Source: Zhengitettix transpicula
Lineage: Eukaryota; Arthropoda; Insecta; Orthoptera; Tetrigidae
Assembly (NCBI GenBank): GCA_037074705.1
Contig: CM073593.1
Location: 61,173,501-61,237,500 of the forward strand
Length of the DNA stretch: 64,000 nucleotides
Direction of reading: 5' to 3'
Shown here: one piece after another, positions 51,800 to 64,000 of the stretch
Position numbering within the stretch: position 1 is the first letter of the stretch
Layout of the letters: each line of letters begins with the position of its first letter
Made by a program: the position numbers and the translations under genes
Notes under the pieces: model-generated
The model's input: only the letters and a program-made list of their open reading frames with translations
Database searches by the model: none
What the model was told of the DNA's origin: nothing

Positions 51800-52262
51800 G
51801 CTTCCTGAGGGTAATGCACAAGGTGACAACTCCCCTTTAATAGCATAGTAAGGGATTTGAAAGGGGGAATGCGGAAGGGTAGAGCAAGGTAGCCGTAGTT
51901 TAAGGATCCTACCAAGCATTCGTCTAAAAATGATGCAGGACAAACCCTAGAAAGACCTGCATCAGGTAGGTCGGCCATTTGGTGCTTGTCCCACGCCCTT
52001 CCGATGGCGGGGGATGGGTTTTCTGTGGGCACACAGCATTCCATTCTCCGTGCCTCGACCAGTTTAGGAGGCAGCTGGCCGATTATTCCAATGGGAATAA
52101 CATACGGCTGTTATCGTATCCCCAAGGTCTACGACCCCAGAGCATACACCTCTAAAAACAGGCCGAGGTGCCTCGGCTAATGGGAACCTTAGTTCAAAAA
52201 CCAGAGGGAAGAGAAACCATCCCCAAAGGTAGTCAACCCCAGAGCTCCCTGGGAAGGTTCAC
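51800..52262 (-). repeat. Family A repeat, copy with a fuller head
   Basis: The minus strand preserves the head (tctcgcaggtgaaccttccc, gggagctctggggttgacta, cctttggggatgg) and then the standard body. The region around the pyrimidine-rich 3' block has lost the gggccc-cctagttaac segment seen in other copies. It ends in tattaaaggggagttgtcac near 51820. Confidence 0.75.
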
Positions 52263-53685
52263 CTGCGAGAGACTGCTAGACCAGCTTATGTATGGGGGTT
52301 ACTTATCTTGCGTTATTAAAAAGGGATAAAAACCTCTTTTATCCTACGAGAAATAATATTATGATTACGGATGAAATGGTGAACTATTATCAAATTAACT
52401 TAATTTAATTTAATCGACTTAATAAAATTTATCTTTAACGATATATTTTTTATAAAGAAGTCTGAAAAATATTATGTAGTTTATTCTGCAACATTACATT
52501 AATATTTTACATTCCTGTTACTTTTGCAAGAAGCATATAGTCCGAAATTGGAAATAGCACACAGGTGGAAATTGAGTTTCGTAGAAAGCCGGTGCGGTAA
52601 AGCCACACCCTCGCAGTTCACCCGCAATCTGTCATCATTTGCAGAATAGCATATCTAGTTTCGCAAACGCTTGGGCGCGCACCGTGTTTGCTGTAATCTC
52701 GCAGCGTTCTCTAATGTCCATCACTTGGTCCATTTATATCAATATTCTCTACTAATAGTATGACAAGAATAAACAGAGGAAATAAATTTTGATTTGTACA
52801 AAACAAAATAATACCGTACTTTGACTTAACGTGTGACGAGGAATATGGAACGGACTTATTCTAACAAAAAATAATAATTTATTGCCTATATATATATATA
52901 TATCGTAATCAACTCTGTTAATAACAGAATTATTTCAAATTATAAATTTATTTATAATTAATATATAATTAAAAAACCTTTTTTGTTTACAATAAACTGT
53001 TACACCACGTTATAGAGACTCGTCGTCATTAGTATTAAATTTTAATCTCACCGTTTGGGATGTATTTTGCACCATTAAATATTTGGCGTACAGATATTGA
53101 AGATCCGTTACCACTACAAGATAATTTAAATTGTAACCATCATAGAGACAGTTAATTTTATTTCTAGTTCTAGACTTTCTAGTAATTTTTAACCCCTAAT
53201 TCAATTATTTGAAATGTGTTTATACAAAAACAACGTTATTAGGACTTTTTAAAACCTGGCTATTGCCGAAGAACGAGAAGTTTTGTGGCTTCGTCAAAGA
53301 AAACTTCATTAGAAGATTATTTTTACTTTCGATAATCATAAAAAATTATGATAAAAGTACATTGTTGTAATCAATTTTTCTAAAATATCACGAATTATAT
53401 AACGTATTCATTACAATACATAACTTACATATCGATTTCTATTCACATAAAATCGTATTAAACGCTACCAGTAATATTATTAAAAATATGAAGTGGAATG
53501 TAACTATGAATTCAAATCATTTTTTTAAAATAAATGTTTCGTTATAATCCGTAATTTTCAACGTAACATTCAAAATTACAATTTAAAATCTTCAAAACAG
53601 TCTTCAGTATATACTTTCGGAAACATAATATAATTTCTAATCGTAGAATTGATTTTAATGATAAGAAAGATAACCAAATACAGAC
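52263..53685. other. No supported gene; GC-richer patch at 52540-52740
   Basis: 52540-52740 is clearly less AT-rich than its flanks (for example cttgggcgcgcaccg) and matches no repeat in the window. (TA)n lies at 52887-52903. The rest is AT-rich. Confidence 0.45.
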
Positions 53686-53815
53686 AAAAGAAGTGATAAT
53701 ATAAACACCAATAATATAAATACCAATAATAGAAGTGATAATATAAATACCACACAACGTTTCGGGTTTCAGGTGTTAAGATGAGCCGAGAGAGACACAA
53801 CTACACTCGTCAGTG
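53686..53815 (-). repeat. Family B repeat with internal duplication
   Basis: The plus strand shows agaagtgataatataaacac, caataatataaataccaata, then agaagtgataatataaatac followed by cacacaacgtttcggg, which is the reverse complement of the family B core. The gtgataatataa unit is present twice, so a short tandem duplication occurred in this copy. Overlapping minus frames (53542-53800) are by-products. Confidence 0.6.
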
Positions 53816-55942
53816 GACAAAACTCAATTTTTTTACTTCAGAATAGATTTTACTTGATTACAATATATTACGACTCATTACGTTATTATGCATAATTATC
53901 AATATAAGTATAACAGGGTGTATCAAATGAATTTCAGTATAATGATATGTTTTTTATAAGAAATTATTAGTATATATTAATCTACAGCTGTTTGTAAGTT
54001 TAGTTTAACAATAATTGAAAATTTATAAAAAACCAACTTAAATGACTTTTTTACATAAAATTTTTTCTAATATCTAATACTAAACAACGAAACTAAAATT
54101 TCAACACTTATTAATTGGTGCAATCCTTAAATTATTTTTAATACAACTTACCGACAATTTCAATGACCGTTCCACTATGTTCTTTTCGAATTATTAAATA
54201 AGTTTTCTGTGCTACATATGCTTTAAATTACCGTAAAATTCATTAGAAATACGTAACCAAAAAAAACTTTATAGTCCCGTAATTCGAAAAGGAAAACAGA
54301 ATCATAGTGTAAAGCACGGTTTTCAATTAACGTAATGCAACCCACGATCGATGAAATAGCAGATCATAAATCACAAGACACGTATTCTCATTAGCAGAAT
54401 TATGACGTATTTCCCGATACACGTTATACTGCCGGAACAATAGTTTTTAGGCAGCTAAATACCTTCTGTTCTCCTCATATGAAGGTTTCCTACCGAAATT
54501 GGATCCTTGAACCGTTCGAGCAGAACTTGATTAGAAGACAGAAAAAAAGGAGTCTTAGTTCCGGGAAACACAATAACATTCTGTCAGACACAATAGTGTC
54601 GACGGTTGTTGATAATTGAAATCTCTTATCGACTAGGTTCTAAAACTCGATATTGCTGTTTACATCTCACGGGACTTACTTTAAACTTCAATGGCATCAA
54701 ATCTTTGTTCAACGGGGGAAAACAACTCGGAGCTTTCCGGACATTCCGTCTAAGGTTTAGCTGGCCGTTAACTTCACTATTAAACTTCCTCAAGCTTTGT
54801 ACTTTCATTTTAAACTACACAACTGCTCGTACTACTTTCATGAATTTTTTTTCATAAATTTCCTCTCTATTATAAAATAAGTTATCATTCGAACCAACAT
54901 CAATAAGAAGTCAATTTTTTCAAATCTGAATTAGGCAAAAGCTTCTCTAAACCGAACCGTTACGATGAGTGTTCTTAAAAAAAATTAGGAATACTTTCTC
55001 AAATGAAATAGGTGAAACCTGTAATAATATATCTTATAAGAAGTATATGTACAAATAAAAAACAAATCTGAAAAATAATTATGTCTATAACGCAAAATGA
55101 GTAATTACAACGAATAATTCGTGAAAATTGTTATGAAACGATGAGAACTAAAAAAATATAAACTAACTAAATTTTTATTTTATTTAAGGGGTATGAAAAC
55201 TTGTGCAAGTTCCTCAACGTTAGGTTTATATTTTTGCACAAAAGTTTGTTGAGAGTATTAATTTTTTTTGTATTATATTGTTTTACTTCTTGCCTTTCAC
55301 TATAATATAATGCCGACAGCTGTTCAGTAGCTTATCGATTTAACTGGCTATAATGGGCGGCATTTAGCTGTGCACAAAACACCCGAGACGGAGAGGGGGG
55401 ATAGGTCGCATAATAGATTGTGTACTGTATTGTTAGCGACTGACGAAGGAGTAGGATTAAGAAGAGAACTCAGATCCAGGTAAATGTGAATATAATTTGT
55501 ATTAGTTGATGCAATAACCGTCAAAATTTGACTTTCATTTCATTCTTTTTGAAGACTTATGAAAATATTTGTCAAAAATAATTTTTTAGCTGTCATATTT
55601 AATTTAAATTTTGGAAATTTTAAATGGTGGGTGTAAATTTAAAGAATTCAAATATTATTTAGCTCCTCAGAGACAACCGATCATCCTAGTTTTTGGGAAG
55701 CAGTTAAACTTATGAACAACATTCTTTCCTCAAGTTGGCGGACGGAAGTTTAATGCTGCTTAAAATCTTTTATCGTTCTACGAGTGTGAGTCAATAACTC
55801 AATATTTTTTTCTCCCTTATATGACAAGACAATTAAATGCAATTTACGCAGCATAAACTCACAACATTATTAAATTTTCAGTTTCAACGTAGATTCCGTC
55901 CTTTTCCAGTTTTTTTTTCACCTTTTATCAAGGGCATGTATG
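53816..55942. other. No supported gene
   Basis: AT-rich DNA. At 55310-55480 a more complex stretch ends in a consensus-like donor on the plus strand (gatccag|gtaaatg), but there is no matching open frame. Confidence 0.5.
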
Positions 55943-56341
55943 TCACTGCGGTGGAGTCACTGCAGTAACCGGCCTGCCACTTCGCTTTTCATCATCCAAC
56001 CGTGTTTGCCCTTCAGCTTCGTTACAGCGACGAATCCAGCGCCGAACAGTGCTGACATCCACTGTTGCATCGCGATACACATTTTTCAGCCTTTCATAAA
56101 TGCGAATGGGCGTTTCACCTTCCGCATTTAAGAATTAAATCGTAGAGAGATGTCTAATATTTACGTCAACGTCAGTCATTATGCAAGAGGGTGTAGTGCT
56201 TCTACCAGTTGACTTTTGAAGTTATTATTTCAGTCGATTGAACAATAATTATTGAGAAATCGTACCAAATTCAAAAATTTCACATAACTAATTTATTTAA
56301 GGAGAAAAAACAAGGAGGAATTACTTATTGAACCAGCCTCG
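55943..56341 (-). pseudogene. Mariner-family transposase N-terminal fragment with one ITR
   Basis: On the minus strand an ATG at 56179 opens MTDVDVNIRHLSTI, then a TAA interrupts, then the frame continues as FLNAEGETPIRIYERLKNVY, ATVDVSTVRRWIRRCNEAEG and RLDDEKRSGRPVTAVTPPQ before a TGA at 55945-55943. The paired helix-turn-helix region and the DEKRSGRP linker are typical of mariner transposases in insects. About 160 bp upstream a terminal-repeat-like cgaggctggttcaataagta starts at 56341 next to TA, the mariner target. The catalytic DDE/D half and the other terminal repeat are absent. A dead, 3' truncated copy. Confidence 0.8.
56312..56341 (-). repeat. Mariner terminal inverted repeat
   Basis: The minus strand reads cgaggctggttcaataagta followed by attcctcctt, adjoining a TA dinucleotide. 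The form fits mariner-type ends and it sits upstream of the transposase fragment in the expected orientation. The partner repeat was not found. Confidence 0.6.
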
Positions 56342-56464
56342 TATATGAAAACAAAAGTACCATAATTAGCGTGACAGGCGAAACTATTATTTTAGTAATG
56401 TGGATTAATTTGTGATACTATTTTCGTGCAAGGGAGCTATTCTCATCTGTTTCATATGGAACCT

Positions 56465-56627
56465 TCCTGGAAAAAATAGAGGGGCTATCTCCGGGGATGC
56501 TTTTTCCTATCTCGGGCTTTGAACTGAAGTTCTAACAAATCGAGGCACCTCGGTCAGTTTTGAGAGGTGTATGTTCCTGGGTCACAGATATTGGGCATAC
56601 GGTAAGGGTTGTATCGGAATTCCCATT
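56465..56627 (+). repeat. Family A repeat, left part of an interrupted copy
   Basis: It runs from ggggctatctccggggatgc through gaggcacctcggtcag and ttgggcatacggtaaggg to ggaattcccatt. There the match breaks off and resumes at 56867 with gaatagtcggccagctg. Confidence 0.75.
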
Positions 56628-56866
56628 AATACAGTGATAAAATCGTTTGGAGATAAAACTCCTTAAGCTGAAATCCTTCTCGTAGAAAGCGATCCTTCTA
56701 GTTGAATTGCTTTTCAATGTTTCTTCTTACACTTCGTACTACAGTCCAATACTCTCGGAATAAGCTCCAATTATTTTTTATGTTTCAATCACAGATGCTT
56801 GTTCACTACAACGAAATAAAAGTAATTTTAGGGAAGTATTTTTTAAAAATATACAATATTCCTATT
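56628..56866. mobile_element. Insertion of about 239 bp inside a family A copy
   Basis: Uninterrupted copies read ttcccattggaatagtcggc here. In this copy attcccatt (56619-56627) and attcctatt (56858-56866) flank 230 bp of foreign AT-rich DNA. The near-identical 9 bp flanks look like a target-site duplication. The insert has no coding frame of note and I could not assign it to a class. Confidence 0.5.
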
Positions 56867-57175
56867 TGAATAGTCGGCCAGCTGCTAAACTGGTCGAGGC
56901 ATGGAGAAGGGAATGCTGCGTTCCCGCAACAAACCACACTCCCGTTAAGGGAAGGGGTGGGAGAATTACCAATTGCCCGACCTACCTAATGCAGTTTATT
57001 CGTTTTATATCCCTTCAACGTCTTTAGGCGAATTTCCGGGTATGATTTTTAAAATTACAGCTCGTTGTAGTTACTCCTTGGCTACCTGACTCTACCCTTC
57101 CCCATCACCCCTTATAGTCTCTTTTCTATGATATAATAGGATAGTGGCCAGACCACGGATTACTCTATAAATAAC
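56867..57175 (+). repeat. Family A repeat, right part of an interrupted copy
   Basis: It continues with gaatagtcggccagctg, ggcatggagaagggaatgct, cgacctacctaatgcag, taggcgaatttccgggta and ccacggattactctataaat. More diverged than the array units; the A-rich tail is lost. Confidence 0.75.
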
Positions 57176-60100
57176 CAATGTACACAGACACACTCACTAT
57201 GTTCGAGTATCTCAAAATAACAACAGTGAAAAAGGAACAAAAGTTAATGATAGTAATTGTTTTAAGATACATGCGTTTACTGCTCAAAAACATTTAGTTT
57301 CTATTATCACATTTTCAACATTGCTTTCCAATAAGAATTAAATATAGTAATGTTGTTTAAAGTGCGTTGGTTAAATGATTTAGATGCTTATAAGATTTTG
57401 TGGTGCCAAAAGAGTTAACAGCACAAAGTTTCTTTAACAACCTTTCGTGAACTTTGAAAAGCTTTCAGCGGCTTCAGTGGTTCATTACACATCTCCGCCA
57501 AAGTTGAAATGTACCTTTAAAGTTTCGGAGCTCCAATCATGGTAAGATCAATTAATTACATCGCTATACCAGTTTCCCACACTGATTTCTGTATGTTATT
57601 TATTAAAGCCGTTCAATCCCGTTGAAGGCTGAATTAACTTAAATTAAAATATAATTTAGTAGTTAATCTTATTTAAATAACTATTATTTTAATATACTCA
57701 AAGGAAAATAATTAAAAATTACTGGACAACGTTTATTTAAATCCAAAATATGTAACCAAAAATTGTTTTCTCCTACCATGTAAGTTTTTACATTTTAAAG
57801 TTAAATGTTAGATATTATCTCACGAGTTAGCGAGTGAGCTAAAAACTTTGGTCATTAAAAAGAAATCCTTATCTTTCGTCTACATCAATGCACAACCGAT
57901 GAAAGAATATGAAAATCAACCATTCTAGATGAGACACAAATGAAAATCACATTACAAGGAACTATAAGACCGTATCACGTTTTCTTATCAGACAAACAAA
58001 TAAAGTACAAGTAAAACAACTCCCGTACAAGTTATTTACTGTTCCATAAATGTAACCAAGGCAAATAGTGTAAAATAAGGGGTTTAAATTAAACCAGAAA
58101 TATTTAACAAAAAGCTGAGGAATAATACTTTCTTCGCTCCAGGTGAAAAATATAAAAAAGGGTTATTCCATGAAAATGGAATAATATTTCAACATACAGA
58201 TATGCATTTATGGATGAGCATCAAGGCGAGCAAGATCTGTAATAGTTGAGACAATCCTACACGTGGAGAAAGTTTCCTGTAGTCTTAAGGCATTGCATAC
58301 TTTTACACACGTGCTCGTAGTAACTTCCACGAGTTCATGAATAAAATGATAATGATGAATATTTCTTCGCCTCAGACAGCGTTCGCAATATTTTTAAAAT
58401 ATTCTTATGCCGAATGCGACAAAACACAAATTGCATACTTCCATTTCATATTTTTCTAAATTAATCTTCTGTCCGTTGATAAAATTCGTAGAAAAATATG
58501 TCAAAATATTGTCTAGCTAAGTTTATTGATATTTTTGTATGAAACAATTAATTTTGAATATTAACCACAAAAACTAATACTATTGACAATATTGTTATAA
58601 GCCAATAAATAACATTAACCAAATTAGAAAGAAGCAATATAAAAGTCTTCACATTAGCTTGTATTAAATACAGTTAAATGGCTCTAAATTTTAGTAAACT
58701 TGTCAAAACTAGTAAGACTGAATAATTTTATGGCTATTATTTTAGTAAATAATTTCGTAGAAAAACTGTAATTCAGCAAAGCGGTGTGTCAACATAATTA
58801 TAAATTATTAATAACATTGTAAACCATTTCTAATTTGGAGAATATGAAAATAAGTCACGATTACTGCAGTTAAAAAAATAAATTATTATATATTAAATTC
58901 AAATTGTTTTACATTGAATGGTTTATTTAATGTTTTTCGATTTTAATGAATAAATAAAATGGCAAATATGTCAGAAAAAATTAATAATTCACAAAGGAAT
59001 TAAATTAGAAATTAGAAAATCACGACGTTCGATCCTGTTTTTTAACTTTATCAGATGTACATCTATACATCAAAAAAAAATTGCATTCAAGAAACGTAAT
59101 GAATTTCAAAATGTGAAAGAAATTAATTTTATTTAAACTCCTCAAAAGTTTATGAATATAAATTATATAAATAAAAATATTTTATATTTATTATTTAATT
59201 AATACTGTGTTACTCCAATTAATAATAAAATTTCTTAATGAATGTCTTCCACCAATAATATAACCGACGAGTGTTGCAGATACAAAAATCTATTTTATAG
59301 GGAAGTTATGCGAACATAACAAAGTCGCAGTAATCATAATTTAAACTCAGAAACAACATTTAATTTAAGATATTCTCGTATTATAAAATATTTCGGCGTC
59401 ATAATTAAATGCTTTATATGGATTTTGTCATCAATGGTTGTTGTAACTTGAAAATATATTATTTCTCAATAAAGTTCACTACTGATAAAAAATTTAAATA
59501 AAGTCTCTTGTTAATTGACACGACCATAAACTAATAGTAAATAAATAAAAATAAAAATTTAATAACATCAGCAAAGCAATTAGCTTGTGGTCCTAAATGA
59601 CAAAACAACTAAAAAATTTTCATGTGTCAGCAGTCATTTTGGAATTGGGGATTCTCGAAATAGTTTCTTCGACTCCAACGTTTGAAATCATTTTTTCAGA
59701 TATTCGTAAAAATCATCATTGCCAAGTAATTGGTTTCCATGATAAAAATTCGTGTTGTGTTTAAACGTGGCCTTACCGCAATTTCCCTAAAAGGCTTCAA
59801 TCATATTGTAAAATTATTAGTTAAGGTACAGATTCTCGATGGTTTTCTACTTTAATGAATGTTCAGCGATAATGTATAAGAAGCACAAGTATAACGTTTT
59901 GCCTCAAATTATAAAATCCACAGTGTCCCTGTTCAATCCAGAAATCTAAGACATGATAGAATAGAAAACAAATTATATTAAGGCTTTATAAAAGTTTTCA
60001 AAATGTCTGACGGTTTGTGGCCTTCCATTAAAAACACATACAGTTAACTACACTTTACAGGAAAATATCTAGTGTTATAACTACTATCTCATTACAATTA

Positions 60101-63100
60101 ATTATATCAAAGCCAATTGAACGCAAACAAACGTTTGGTACAAAACAAAGAGTTTAATTATAAAATGTACACACTACTGCTGTGAATTAAAAATTCTAAC
60201 TTCAAGATAGTAATTAAATTTTACACGTGCCTGTGGAAGGGTGTAAAAATCTACCTCTACAATAGGATTGAGGTTTAGTCCAAAGCAAATTTCGATCTAC
60301 TCTTAATATTAGGTTGGAAAGTTGAGGGTACTGACACAGGAAAAAGAAGGTCAATACGTGACCCGGCTCTCAATAGCCAGCAACCCTGTCTAGTAATTTA
60401 ATAAAGTGCTTTTCAGCTGCCACTTTGTTTTAAAGAGTGGAGAAACTAAAGGGAATTCAATATCCAATTTTATATGTAAATCAAATTAAAGGCACAAAAA
60501 ATATGACGAGGAATTATTCTTTTCCTTGGATTGAATGAAAATTTCGAATCGATTTTCTATTCACTGCAGCAGATTTTATTACAGAGAAATTAAACAAAAT
60601 CTATCTTCATGTCCTCCTTATTCAAACTTCTGATAACTGTGGACTACTTGACTGTAGAAAATTATGAATGTAGTAACAACAAAGACTATAACGAACAAAA
60701 AACTAACAACTTTACAATTGCCAAAGTATCCCTCGATCAGATGATTCCGGGAAAAGTTAAAATTTATAACATAATAGAGTTGGAGACGCATATTAATCAC
60801 AGCTGGAATTTCTTTACCTATCTTACGAGATGGGATGTCTTGAATCGGGGAGGAAGCTGTGCCAATGTTGATTACATCTTTGATATTGATATGTTTCTAT
60901 TTCAAAGTTTTATCCAATTTCATGATCTTAACTTTAAACGAGGTACATACGAAAACTTCATATGTATCTGCGAATTTTATTTCAAATATCTGTCAGTCTA
61001 AAATTATATTTCTTAATGGAAAGAACTTACTAAACGAGACGTTGATATGATTTTTGATTAAAAGTTTGGAAACAGTCCAGATATTAACTGGCTGAAATTT
61101 ATAAGATTGTTTAAATTACCAAACCAAAACTATATTATGTCTCTTATTATTTTTACAAATTATAACGCAAGGTCTCAATTTATATTCCATGACATCGAAG
61201 TTAATTTGAAGTTTCTATTGAACATTTTTAGGCTATAAAATGTAAGTTGCAAGAAAAATGAAATTTTTGTATTTAACAATCGGATATTAGCAGATCGCAT
61301 AAACTCCATATTGGAGAAAAAAATTGCATTACATCTTGGGAAATGGTAATAAACTCTACAGCATTTGTTAAGCAGAGTGATAAAAGTCTAAGAAACTTTA
61401 TTTTATTCACTACGAGTAATTTTTAGACTCTTTAGAGCGGAGTGATGTGTTAAAACACATTTTATCGAGTCTGATTGAGTTAAAGCCAATACGAGGAGGG
61501 AAGTTGTTTAATGGGAGTTAACGTTGATCAGTTAGAAGTGATCAGTAACAGGAGGGCAGTTATTAGAAATAGTTAGTCGGAGATTGTAATAAGATGATTA
61601 TTAATTACATAAAGAGAAGATTATTATTTGGAATAAGAATAAAAGTAAATATTTTTTAGTGCTTAGAGTTACGGTAGAGCATTATGCCGATTAAATTCGG
61701 CTATGATATATTCCTTGTAATTAGAATTATTTTGTATTTATGTCTAAAAGCATACTGTCATTCGTGCATATGTCTTCATAGACGGTAAAGGTCTATAAAT
61801 AAATATAATATTAATATACACGGGCGTTCTTTCATTAAGCGCTGTGTGAAAGACTTGAATAGAAATTTATGATCCGACATTTTCGTTACATGTCATGTAA
61901 AATCAACTATCATATATACGATACTGTAAAATATGTTTTTCTATTCACGATGATACTTTTGTATTTCTTCAGAGTTTCAGATGTTTGTTAGAAATTATTC
62001 CTTATTATCAATTATTTCTCCCTTAAATAGATTTATTAATCTACATATTAATTTTTTTTATGATGATTTTATAAATCCAGATAATTTCAATAGTTATGTC
62101 AGTATCTCTCCACACTGTTAGTCCATTTCAAACATGAACTCACGATAAATTGAATAAAATCGATATACGGATGGATTCATAGTATCATGTTTTACACGCT
62201 AAAATCGGCAACACAATTTAATAGAAAAGCTTTATTCGTATTTACAAAGCGTAACCAAGCAACAGCCACGGCACATCTATGGCTTAATTGTTCCGTCATT
62301 GCGCTTTGAAACAATGGTGTGTGTATTAGTGATAAAAACCAAATTTATATTTTCTAATGCTGCACTAAAAAACATGAAAGTAAATTCGCGCTTACAGTAG
62401 AACATAAAATGTAGATACACAAATAACAATGTAAATCCAAAAATAAAATCTGGTAATAGTTTTAATTCTCTACTAAAATCTAATATTTATAAAAACATGT
62501 TTCCCAGTGACGTGATAGTTTGTTTCGGAAAATATAAAATAATATACTTCGTAATACTGACTTAAAATTAACTTTATCTGTTTTCCTGAGTTTATATAAA
62601 GTTAGATAAACGACAAATACGACGTTTTTAAACAACTGACTAGTTAAGTTGACTAACTGTCGCATTTCTCGCATCGAAATATAAAGCGCCATAGTTAACA
62701 CAATATTAGTCATGCTACCAACACAGATTTAAGTACCTTATTACTCTAAATCGGTTCTGCGGGACCCAGGTGCCCTTTTATGCTTTAATTGGCGTGACCC
62801 AACACGTCTATTTTTCGCAAAGGAAAATCTTGTCAATTATTTAGGGCAAAGGAGAATATTCCCTTAAATTCCGTTCATTAAATGCATTTCTGTTTTCGTT
62901 AAAACAATTACTAAGCTCTTCAGTCAAGAAAATAATCTTCTTAAAGGTTTAAATTTTGTTCACGTGAATGTATCAGTTTTAAATACAGTATGGGGACAAA
63001 TTAATTTATTTTTACATTATTCAATAGTTGGTAGTTTAATTCATATTAACTCTGTTCCAATCTTCTGCTGACATAATTTCCAGTGTGTCTCATAGTTGCC

Positions 63101-64000
63101 AATTTAACCTAATCATTTCTTAAATAGCATATAAATTAAATTCATATGTCACGAATATAGATTAACTTGATTAACAGTACGTTTATCGCTAACTTTTGGT
63201 AGCTGAATCATTTTTATTGTTTCAAAATTCTTCTTCAGTATTCCTGAGTTTATTTATTAATCTTCTAGGATTATACAACTTTGCACCTTATAAATCTTAA
63301 GTACTACCCAAATATAAATTTATCCATGACTTCAGTCTAATCAATATAATTATTACCGACTGTTATATCTCATTATTTCTCATTATGATTTCCATATAAC
63401 GAAGTAAAAAGCTAAGTTTTACTTACTAGTCAAACGAAACTAGCTTCAGAAGTTGAATTGTTACAGTATTTACGTTTGAAATGATTCTACGTCTTCATTA
63501 CAATTATATAATTGAGGGATATTATTTGTAACAACACTACGCTTTGTTGACTGTTAATGGAAACATTTGGTACAACCAACGCGGTGTCATCAATTGCAAT
63601 TGAAATTGAATGCTCCGAAGCATATACGACGCACATGTGTGAGGTCTGTGGTGGTTGAAGTCGCAAGAACAACATCGTTTGGAGCGAACTCCAAGTTCTG
63701 TGGTTATCGAGTTTATGAAGTATGGCAACGCATGCGCAAACCAAATTGCTTCGTAAAAGCTCGCAACTATTTCAGTTCATCTTCGGGTAATATTTATTTT
63801 TATGGTAATTTTACACAATAGCGCAATTACACTGGGGGAAAAAAATTGACACGTGTTTAAGTTTCACAGTTGCTTAAATCAGTAAAATAAATATTTTAAT
63901 TGCGTCTATATTTCTCTTTAATTCAAGATGATTACTATTTTCTTCATTTGTGTTAAGATGGAGTTTTCCACATGTTAATTTTTGTAATATTCCTGTTACC
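57176..64000. other. No supported gene; AT-rich right end
   Basis: About 6.8 kb. 58450-59600 is extremely AT-rich. A 130-codon plus frame at 60609-61001 is the longest in the AT-rich part of the window but has no recognisable domain, and such a length can occur by chance in 64 kb. Its serine-leucine start and aromatic-rich run (NHSWNFFTYLTRW) resemble nothing I know. Frames at 63487-63821 overlap on both strands and are also unrecognised. No TM1-like receptor exon was seen. Confidence 0.45.

Noticed and set aside
53542..53800. Two overlapping minus frames rich in Tyr/Leu
   Set aside because: They arise from the family B repeat with its internal duplication, not from a gene.
60609..61001. 130-codon plus frame
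   Set aside because: No recognisable domain, AT-rich codons and no clear splice or promoter context. One such frame is plausible by chance in 64 kb of two-strand AT-rich DNA.

Overview
The window looks like nuclear DNA from an animal, most likely an insect. It is strongly AT-rich, has no bacterial-type gene packing and no long open frames, carries several kinds of transposon debris, and holds one spliced gene with multi-kilobase introns. The order is not provable from the sequence. The size of the introns and the style of the repeats would fit a large-genome insect such as a cockroach, termite or orthopteran, but that is only an impression.

The one gene I can support lies on the minus strand between 38038 and about 16230. 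Five coding exons (37896-38038, 31444-31559, 29407-29679, 24304-24603, 16610-16720) join in a consistent reading phase. Each inner junction has AG/GT splice signals. Together they encode about 313 residues of a class A (rhodopsin-like) neuropeptide-type GPCR, from TM2 through TM7 to a short C-terminal tail. All the family landmarks are intact, so the gene appears functional. The last exon is small, GC-rich and separated by a 7.6 kb intron; it is easily missed because longer shadow frames overlap it on both strands. The N-terminus and TM1 were not found. They must lie on an upstream exon, either unrecognised in 38039-64000 or beyond the right edge. Conserved receptor grammar gives a peptide-receptor class but not the ligand.

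Left flank (1 to about 16200): the end of a dispersed repeat (family A, 1-175) abuts a minus-strand LTR with a primer-binding-site-like motif (about 207-1006). Next come AT-rich DNA, a divergent inverted repeat with roughly 500 bp arms (4825-5322 and 6049-6606), a Helitron-like element (12184-12866) and two small hairpin repeats (family B).

Gene region (16200-38038): the introns hold a three-copy array of family A (16855-18040), a minus-strand family A copy (21775-21965), a frameshifted coding relic (20926-21381), a decayed pogo/Tigger-like transposase C-terminus (about 34085-34692), microsatellites and some complex, possibly conserved non-coding stretches.

Right flank (38039-64000): two further Helitron-like relics (38153-38620 and 45076-45600), a minisatellite of about 29 bp period (38695-39075), family A copies at 46282-46790, 51800-52262 and 56465-57175 (the last split by a 239 bp insertion), a family B copy near 53.7 kb and a mariner transposase fragment with one terminal inverted repeat (55943-56341). 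The rest is AT-rich sequence with no gene I can support. I saw no tRNA, rRNA or CRISPR. No previously undescribed system is evident. The strongest items are the receptor gene with its hidden terminal exon, the large inverted repeat and the family A repeat.
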